Part shown: piece by piece, positions 55,741 to 64,000 of the stretch
Layout of the letters: every line of letters starts with the position of its first letter
How positions within the stretch are numbered: the stretch's first letter is position 1
Assembly (NCBI GenBank): GCA_951804985.1
Contig: OX638135.1
Coordinates: 8,998,858-9,062,857, forward strand
DNA from: Dryomyza anilis
Taxonomy: Eukaryota; Arthropoda; Insecta; Diptera; Dryomyzidae
Reading direction: 5' to 3'
Length of the DNA: 64,000 bases
Notes under the pieces: model-generated
Database searches by the model: none
The model's input: the letters and a program-made list of their open reading frames with translations, nothing else
What the model was told of the DNA's origin: nothing
Made by a program: the position numbers and the translations under genes

Positions 55741-57758
55741 ATTACAAATGTGGAACACACTTGGTTATCAATAACTATGAAATATGATATTTAATGCAAT
55801 AAATGATTTAAGTTTCTAAAATATTTTGTAGACATATCTGATATTTTCAACATTTATAGATATGTTATTACTGTGGATAATGATACATTTTTTTTTCGTC
55901 ATTATATTAGTACCGTATAAATGTTACAATTATTTAATCAGCAATTACATATTTAATCAGCAATTACACTGTTTTATAAAAGTTTAAGTAATGATTTTAA
56001 AAAAGTGCGCTGTGCATGTGTATACAATTTAAAAAGTCGACAATTATATTATGAAAAAAAATACTTTTTAAAAATTTATTATATGCGTTATTGTCATAAA
56101 CCTTACCAATACCAGGTTTATAATCCATTCCTTTTGCGAAGAGTCACTGAATGTGTGTATATTAAATTTGTTCGTGTTTTAAACTGATTATTGTATCAAA
56201 CAAACTACTTATAATATAATATGAACATACATATATTTCTAATTACATATTCATATATTTGTTATAGTAATGTCTATATAAAGTGGCATATCGGCACTAT
56301 GTAATAATTTATAAATCAAAAATATTAATAAATATAAAAAATATAGTCGTTTGAAACATTCAAAATTAGAATTTTAACATCGTTTGTTGTTGCTTGCCTT
56401 AAGAGTTTAGAGCTGAGATTAGCTAAGGGCGCATTCTTTTAAATCCGAGCTTTTTGACATTGTTATAATCTTTTCATACTTTTTTGCTACATTTGTGCAT
56501 TTCATGTAGAAATGCGGCGTGAAAAAAACAAAGAAATCTTATATAAATGTTTACAAATGAGCGCATTGAACGACTATATGAGTTCAGTATGATTAACAAA
56601 AAGAAAATTGTAAAATAAACAAATATAATTATACGAGGATGAGAACTGTTGAATAAAATGAATCACATTTAAAACAAAAAACAAGAGCTATCTACATTAA
56701 TATACGAATTACTGTTATGTCTAGTAGTTTATTTTTATTATGATTAAAAAAAAAATAACCCCACAAATTATTATAACAATTGTCACAGGAATGTTTTTTT
56801 GTTGTTGTTTTTGTCTGTACAATTTGTCTAAAGCAAACATCAACATATGTACTAATAATATAGTACTAAAAAAATAAATAATAAATTTAATAAAACTGTG
56901 TGTTATGCAATATTTGTTGTTTTGGATAGTTTCAATGACATGTTTTACAACTAGCCAATCAGACAAAAAGTCGATGGAGACTCATAACACTACACAACAA
57001 ATGAAGACATTTTTTTATTTATTAACGGTCTTTGTATAATTTTCCGATGGACGTCAAGACTCTAACAAAGACCTCATACTTAGTTTTTTTTGAAATTGCT
57101 TTAAGTATTTGTTATTACGTAAAACAAATATATGGCAATTTTTAGTCTTTTTTAATATTTTTTAGACATTCACTGTTTACATCCGAGTTCTTTTGATAGT
57201 GCACCTTAAAAATTGTATTTTTTGCGTTTGACCGCTCATAACATTAGTCAGACCCATCGAAATTTCATTGGGGTTATTTGAAAATATTATCTGAAGTATT
57301 ATCAATGGAGTACAAAAGAAAATTTAAAATACTAAGAAATCATACAGAAAAACACAATAATTTAAGTAATGATTCAAAAACAGTAGGCTATATCAAAAAA
57401 CTAAGAATAAGCTCTTGATTATTATTTTGAAGTCCGTCGGAAAATGATTCTAAGATAGCGTATAATTTACTTGTTGTTGTTGTGCTGTGTTAATGGAAAT
57501 CTATTTATGTAATGATGAAAATGACTATTACGAAATTAACATAAGCAAAACATCTTATTACGACAAATTTTACCGACTTTTCAATTTGTACACAATAAAA
57601 TTAGGAACATCGGGTTTAATTTGATACAATTTTTATCAGACGGACATTCTTACATAATTTTAATATACCCATCGTCTTAGGTTCAAAATTAAAAAATAAT
57701 TATATGCAAAAAAAATATACTATAATTATAAGTGTTTGTCCAATGTTCATCAACTCTT
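55741..57758 (-). other. Downstream of dsh, no other gene seen
   Basis: AT-rich. Parts probably belong to the dsh 3' UTR. The hydrophobic 81-residue minus-strand ORF at 56721-56966 has no recognisable domain. No boundary for the mature transcript could be fixed. Confidence 0.4.
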
Positions 57759-57764
57759 TTTATT
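57759..57764 (-). terminator. Candidate dsh polyadenylation signal
   Basis: AATAAA on the minus strand 32 nt after the dsh stop. It is close to the stop and the region is AT-rich, so other signals further downstream are equally possible. Confidence 0.25.
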
Positions 57765-57795
57765 ATTATTTTTTTTTTTTGTAATATGATGGTTT

Positions 57796-57815
57796 TCACA
57801 ACACGTAATTAAATA
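57796..57815 (-). CDS. dsh: dsh terminal micro-exon, 20 nt
   Basis: A TTTTCAG acceptor is followed by sequence that completes a Val codon split with exon 7, then encodes FNYVL and TGA. The VFNYVL ending is the conserved C-terminal end of insect Dishevelled. Without this splice, the preceding exon would read GIKF then stop. Confidence 0.88.
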
Positions 57816-59204
57816 CTGAAAATAAAGGTGTAAACAAAATTGATTTAAAATATATAATGATGAAAGTAATGGAAATAACAAAGTAGGAGAATCAAAAGAA
57901 ACATCTAGAAAATATAATTTATAGCTTGGAGTATGATCGAAATATTTGTTAAACTGAATAAATTTAATGAGAAATAAATGAAATAATTAAAATTTAATAC
58001 CAGAAACGTCTTGTTCATTTGTGCCACGATTTGATGATCCCGATGATTTATTTGATCCATTTGTAATTGTCACTAAGTAATCAAAAAAAATATAAAGTTA
58101 AGCTTTGATGAATTTAACATTTTGTACGTACATTGATTTGTCTGATGTATAATTGATGTTATATCGCTTTGGGATGCAGACATATCTTTGCTGGTTAATA
58201 CATCAGAGCTACTAGAACCTGAAATATGTCTATACTTTTAAAAAAAGGCTTCTTTTATTTTATATGTATTTATACCAGATGAAATATGACGATCAGTCAG
58301 TCCATATTGTATATGTTGATAACCATGACTTGGATTGTATGTAGCTAAGAAATTATCGTAATAATCAAATGTTTTTAATATATATTGTGTATGTTACCTG
58401 AATAGGGCATGTAAATAGGTGGATTTGGCAGTGGGGCGATGTCACTTGTAATACTCTCTGTGTCACCAATGCTAACTGCCGAATGACCTGAAATGCAAAA
58501 TACAAAACTTTTGTTAAGTAATACAAATATATTAAATGAATCATACAATTTGGTTTTCTGCCATCACTTAGTACATAATAACATTGTTCTGAAAATGTCA
58601 GCTTATTTACTGTATGTTTGATATAATTATTTCTCAGCATTGACGACACTATTCGTCTAGCCTCTCGTCGATCTTGTACATCTTCGACATTTTCCAAAAC
58701 CCAGTTCACAGCATCGGCACCTATTACGAGTGATTTTTTGTTGAAATATAAATGTGGCCTGTATTTTTGTAATCAAATTCAATACCTATAAATGCATTTG
58801 GTATTGTAATTTTAAGCCACATTCTATCTCGTATTTCCAAACCGCTGTCTGGTTTGGTCATAGCCTTAACAATCTCTTCCAAATTATTTTGATCTAGGCG
58901 CTCTCTTATGGGTTCTGTAATATCAGGAATAATACTGTCATGCGATGTCAATGCTTGAGTATGTGCCACCCATGCACCGGGATCAATAGGTCGCACAGGT
59001 TCAGTGCGTGGGATGGTAAAGTAACCTTTAATGAATAAAATATATATAGAAATGTCAAACATATATTGGATGTGTGTAACCTTTTGGATTTGGATCCCAG
59101 CATTTAGCAACAACTAATTTAATTGGTCCTGGTTTTTGTACAACTTCTCTTAAAACACGAACAGCTTCATCATTTGTCATATTCTCAAAATTTACGTCGT
59201 TCAC
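57796..59204 (-). CDS. dsh: Dishevelled, 3' half (end of PDZ, DEP domain, C-terminus)
   Basis: Dishevelled is the cytoplasmic hub linking Frizzled receptors to Wnt/beta-catenin and planar-polarity signalling. Eight minus-strand exons: 59204-59081, 59025-58786, 58720-58547, 58487-58398, 58344-58276, 58218-58132, 58072-58001 and 57815-57796 (291 codons plus TGA). All have GT-AG junctions, and every internal intron is phase 1. Exon 1 encodes the PDZ end ([20 protein letters not shown], then [11 protein letters not shown]). Exons 2-3 encode the linker and DEP domain ([73 protein letters not shown]). Later exons give [32 protein letters not shown] and the terminal VFNYVL. DIX, basic region and most of PDZ lie outside the window. 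No inactivating change is seen. Confidence 0.96.
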
Positions 59205-59268
59205 CTAAATTTAAGGGAAACATACAAAATTAAAATTTTTAATAAGATGATTAATAAGATGACTACAT

Positions 59269-62200
59269 CAGGCATGTGAAATACGTCTCCCGCGAAGACT
59301 TTTTTTAGGTTATATTATATTATATTATATTATATTATATTATATTATATTATATTATATTATATTATATTATATTATATTATATTATATTATATTATAT
59401 TATATTATATTATATTATATTATATTATATTATATTATATTATATTATATTATATTATATTATATTATATTATATTATATTATATTATATTATATTATAT
59501 TATATTATATTATATTATATTATATTATATTATATTATATTATATTATATTATATTATATTATATTATATTATATTATATTATATTATATTATATTATAT
59601 TATATTATATTATATTATATTATATTATATTATATTATATTATATTATATTATATTATATTATATTATATTATATTATATTATATTATATTATATTATAT
59701 TATATTATATTATATTATATTATATTATATTATATTATATTATATTATATTATATTATATTATATTATATTATATTATATTATATTATATTATATTATAT
59801 TATATTATATTATATTATATTATATTATATTATATTATATTATATTATATTATATTATATTATATTATATTATATTATATTATATTATATTATATTATAT
59901 TATATTATATTATATTATATTATATTATATTATATTATATTATATTATATTATATTATATTATATTATATTATATTATATTATATTATATTATATTATAT
60001 TATATTATATTATATTATATTATATTATATTATATTATATTATATTATATTATATTATATTATATTATATTATATTATATTATATTATATTATATTATAT
60101 TATATTATATTATATTATATTATATTATATTATATTATATTATATTATATTATATTATATTATATTATATTATATTATATTATATTATATTATATTATAT
60201 TATATTATATTATATTATATTATATTATATTATATTATATTATATTATATTATATTATATTATATTATATTATATTATATTATATTATATTATATTATAT
60301 TATATTATATTATATTATATTATATTATATTATATTATATTATATTATATTATATTATATTATATTATATTATATTATATTATATTATATTATATTATAT
60401 TATATTATATTATATTATATTATATTATATTATATTATATTATATTATATTATATTATATTATATTATATTATATTATATTATATTATATTATATTATAT
60501 TATATTATATTATATTATATTATATTATATTATATTATATTATATTATATTATATTATATTATATTATATTATATTATATTATATTATATTATATTATAT
60601 TATATTATATTATATTATATTATATTATATTATATTATATTATATTATATTATATTATATTATATTATATTATATTATATTATATTATATTATATTATAT
60701 TATATTATATTATATTATATTATATTATATTATATTATAGAATTGGAAAATATTTAATTTGTTTATTACCTAAATGATTGTTATATATTGTTCTGCATTT
60801 TTGTGCAGCACCATGTATCCAATTTAACATGGCATAAAAGAAATTAAATTACTAATCTTGGTTAAAAACTTATCATTAATTTATTAAAAAAAACTATATA
60901 TTTTTGTACATTATTTTTGTACATTATTTTTGTACATTATTTTTCAACATTTAATAATGAGAATTTGATAAGTTTTTAATATAGAGTCTTAATTTATTGT
61001 CATTTAAAATGTGATACATGGCGTTAAACAAATGCCATAAAAACATTTTTTTTTTTTTCACCAAAAAAATATGTTTTTTTATTCATTAAATTTAAAATTT
61101 ATTGTAAAGTTTTGAATATCCCTGGTTATATTTCGCGGAATATAAAAAAATATATGGGAGCTCATGGTTTTCTTAGTCTAATACCGAAAAGAAAATAACA
61201 TTATTGTTTTTGGTTCGAGTATTAAAAATGAAAGAAGAGAAAAAAATTAAAAACTAAAAAATCTGAAATTCTCAAATAATGGCTCAATCAGAAAAATTTA
61301 ATCTAACAAAAAACAAAAAAATGTACTTTTATTTATAAAATATCGACAAGTTTTTATTTTAATCAATAAGTCCTGTTTTGCATCATTTGAATCATTTTAA
61401 CATTTTTTAGTAAAACTTGAACAGATTCTCCTGAGATACAGTGGTCCAAAGTTACATAATATTAATCAATAATTACTTTGGAAAAAAACTCTTGACCGCA
61501 GAATGCTACAAACCTCGTTTTAATACTAATAAATCAAACTTCTTTATAATTCTGAACATCTAATCAGTGGTTATTGTCCTTGCAATTTAAATTAATTGTT
61601 CATAAAAAAAACCCTTTTGAAATTTATATAAATATCAAATTTATTTACTATATTTTAAAAAAGAAACTTTTTTAATATGTTTAAGTATTGTTTGTACCGA
61701 AAACCTAAAAATGTTTGTAACCAGTCTACCATGTAATTTATGCCTCGAAGTTTTCTCGAAATAATTTGGATAAAAAAAATCCGATCTCGTTGCTAATTTT
61801 TAAAATTTCGTAATTTCGTAAAGTTAAATTTTTCACATCGATATCGAAATGTTTTTCAAATAAATCTCGATATATTTGCACTATTTGATGCAATATTAAT
61901 AAAGAATCGTTTTCATTATGGTTTCGAAAAACACTGCGTTATGTTGCTTCGAACTATCGTATGATTTGGCGTTCGATATTGGTACAAGGTCTGATTCGAT
62001 ATCGTACGATTTTGCCGACATATCGTATCGTTCTCACATCAACATCGAAACGAATGACAGACTGGGTAGGTACAGAAAAATTTGCAACAATTTTGGATGA
62101 TTGTCAGGTGCCTGTTTTATAAAATGTTCTCCAGCTTATAAAATATAGAGAACCGTTGTAAATACCTCAGACAAAATTTATGCCAGGTTCAAAGAAATTC

Positions 62201-62363
62201 GGAAATTTCGCCTTGTGGCGCTTTTAACGGAGATTAATGTAAACAACCGAAGAACCAAATGAAAAAACAAACGATTTTTTTTTTTGGTAAACAAATGTGG
62301 CCTGCCTCATCTTTTGTATTGCCAATGCGGCCGTGATGCCAAATGAGTTGTTTGACATACCTG
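59269..62363. mobile_element. hAT-like element in the PDZ-splitting intron of dsh
   Basis: The left end is CAGGCATGTGAAATACGTC at 59269, and the complement of the right end is CAGGTATGTCAAACAACTC at 62363. Flanking octamers GACTACAT (59261-59268) and CACTACAC (62364-62371) agree at six of eight positions, compatible with an aged 8-bp TSD. It carries the TATAT array and sequence shared with the split element at 24.6 and 52.5-53.9 kb. No transposase ORF. Confidence 0.75.
59311..60738. repeat. Perfect (TATAT)n pentanucleotide array, about 1.43 kb
   Basis: About 285 uninterrupted units of TATAT. I see no variant unit over 23 consecutive identical sequence lines. It starts about 40 bp inside the hAT-like element and is absent from the related copy at 24.6 kb, so it expanded after the copies diverged. 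The true length may differ from the assembled length. Confidence 0.97.
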
Positions 62364-62371
62364 CACTACAC

Positions 62372-64000
62372 CATTTCTAATTGAAATTGATAGCTTTTTC
62401 CATTTGAAATTGGAAACATTTCAAATCAAATGGAAAATTACCTTTTGAAATTGGGCATAAAAATTCATTATCGCAGCAATCTTGTTTTCATATATATTTT
62501 TTATATTCAAATTTAAAAATCACAATTTTTTCCTAATATCTAGGAAAATCTCATTTTTTTAGAACACCTTGTGGTGTAGCTATATTAATACGATTCCAAA
62601 ACCAGATGATCTCTATATTGATTTTGTTGATCAGACCTTTTTATAACGTCGTCATCTGGCAATTCAAATACTTCAATGCTTGATTATGAATATATTGATG
62701 ATTTTTCCAAGGATGTAAAATTGCTCAAATCGTTCAACGCTTATAGCTCAAGCTCATTTATGCTAGCTCAAATGAGTTTGAGCGGCGAAGGTTGAGTGAT
62801 TGTTGCAGGCTCAAATGAGCGATTTTTTATCGCTGAAAAAAGGTTGGGCAAAGAGGGTTGAGCGATTGTTGATCGCTCAAATGAGCTTGAGCGAAGGGGG
62901 TTGAGCGATTATTGATCGTGCGCTCAACTGATTTCAGTGCCACAACAACTAATTTTTTAAGACAAATAATTAAACTTTGGTGGAATGGTTATGACCCAAG
63001 TGCCTTTTCTACGAAACTATTCCAACGAATATTCCAACAAAAGTGGTACACTACGAAAAAAGTGACGTAAAAAAATGAAATAAAATTTATATAATTTTTT
63101 TTTAAATACTTTTGTAATAAAAAAAAATAATTTCATACAAAAAAAAGTATTAATTTCAATAAAAAGTTTTTAATTTTATTACGTGCGCTTATAAATTCAA
63201 ACATTAAAAAATATTATTATTATTAAAATATTTCTAACAGTATTTTATTACCTACATAAAAAAATTAATTAAAAAGTATTTAATTTAATTTTATTTATTT
63301 TTATTAGGGGAAAAGTCCGAAGGTTGGGCCACCGCTATTTTTTTGTTTTTACACTGGCGTTCTTAAAATTTTAATGGTACATCTCAAGTAACATTGCACT
63401 CCAACTTTTCTCGAAACTTTGAAGTGAAATGGCCTGTTGCTTATAATTCATCCAGATGAATACTAAAATGTACTCAAAAAAGTTTTTTGTTGACTTTTTC
63501 AAGTGTTGATTAGGTAGTCAATTTACAATATAAAATCAAAATTAAATACATTAAAATGTCGTTCATGAATACCTTTTTATAATGTAAACAAGTTTTCTAA
63601 CAAAATTTGATGCAGAAAAAATATGTAGAATTGTTCTCACAAAGATTTTCCTAGCATATAATTGCTCAATCGCAAGTTTAATACTTGTTTTTTTAATATA
63701 GAGTGTGAGATCGAAACATTTTTAGTTAATTTTGAATGATTTTGCAATTTAGGGTTGTCGGTTCACATTTACGTATATAATAGTTCATGATTTGATATTG
63801 ATTTCTGTGCAATTCTCAATGCAATCAATTGCTCATAAAAAAAAAAACAAAGCCTGGGGGAAAAAAGTAGGGGAAAGGTCCGTAGGTTGGACATACTTTT
63901 GTATTTTGTCTATAATATTTTGTGGCAAAGAAGTTAGTGGAATAATATATACCAATTTAAAGTGCATTTGATGGGCTATCTTTTATAGAAGAAACTTTTG
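62372..64000. other. Probable dsh intron sequence, GAGCGAT palindromes, no exon seen
   Basis: AT-rich. Positions 62735-62930 contain repeated TTGAGCGAT and ATCGCTCAA motifs in both orientations. GGGGAAAAGTCCGAAGGTTG (63306) and GGGGAAAGGTCCGTAGGTTG (63870) are direct repeats of unknown origin. The N-terminal PDZ exon of dsh was searched for on the minus strand and not found. Confidence 0.45.

Noticed and set aside
56721..56966. 81-residue hydrophobic minus-strand ORF
   Set aside because: AT-driven composition, no motif, and it lies downstream of dsh, probably in its 3' UTR or beyond.
58001..58072. dsh ending in exon 7 (GIKF then stop) as the normal terminus
   Set aside because: A good donor sits at the frame junction, and the conserved VFNYVL end is found behind a consensus acceptor at 57815.
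60740..64000. The upstream PDZ exon of dsh
   Set aside because: The minus strand was read for the expected glycine-rich PDZ segment and none was found. The exon must lie outside the window.

Overview
The window is AT-rich, intron-bearing and packed with nested transposable elements. It looks like a dipteran, probably schizophoran, fly genome. The evidence is a multi-exon dishevelled (dsh) gene whose DEP domain and C-terminus read like the fly protein, GTCY-microsatellite repeats of the mini-me/DINE type known from Diptera, an insect-type tRNA-derived SINE, and Ty3/gypsy, LINE, hAT, Harbinger-like, Transib-like and Helitron-like elements. The genus cannot be fixed from the sequence.

Only one gene looks functional. 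It is the 3' part of dsh on the minus strand (57796-59204, eight exons: end of PDZ, linker, DEP, C-terminal tail). The 5' exons lie beyond the right edge. The intron that splits the PDZ domain holds a 3.1-kb hAT-like element (59269-62363) with a perfect TATAT array of about 1.4 kb. Two host-gene relics are visible: a broken ABCF3-type ABC ATPase (about 7500-8090) and a fragment resembling the C-terminus of the MICOS MIC26/27 (ApoO) family (38323-38541).

Layout: 0.8-0.9 kb, near-perfect hairpin. 1.7-4.2 kb, a terminal-inverted-repeat (TIR) element with GC-rich gene-like sequence; a second copy (4.56-9.2 kb) is interrupted by a CCCTAGT-TIR element carrying the ABCF3 relic. 9.7 kb, AT microsatellite. 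10.3-11.3 kb, TIR element. 11.5-13.0 kb, 92-bp satellite. 14.1-16.7 kb, a triple nest of mini-me in another element in mini-me. 17.7-19.5 kb, inverted-repeat element containing a Harbinger-like transposon. 20.2 kb, SINE. 20.86-21.86 kb, hAT element of exactly 1,000 bp with an 8-bp target-site duplication (TSD). 21.9-24.3 kb, foldback sequence and mini-me copies. 24.6-53.9 kb appears to be one hAT element split by about 27.6 kb of later insertions. Inside that split lie mini-me copies, foldback elements, two copies of a gypsy gag-pro fragment separated by a LINE, a cluster of TTGTT-N5-AACAA palindromes, a second LINE with a PHD-like ORF1, a nearly complete gypsy element and a Helitron-like end. 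54.6-55.4 kb, Transib-like element with CGGCG duplications. 57.8 kb onward, dsh.

The elements mostly record a history of insertion into one another. No autonomous element looks intact. The gypsy copy has several independent lesions, including loss of one reverse-transcriptase active-site aspartate, although its two LTRs are still nearly identical.
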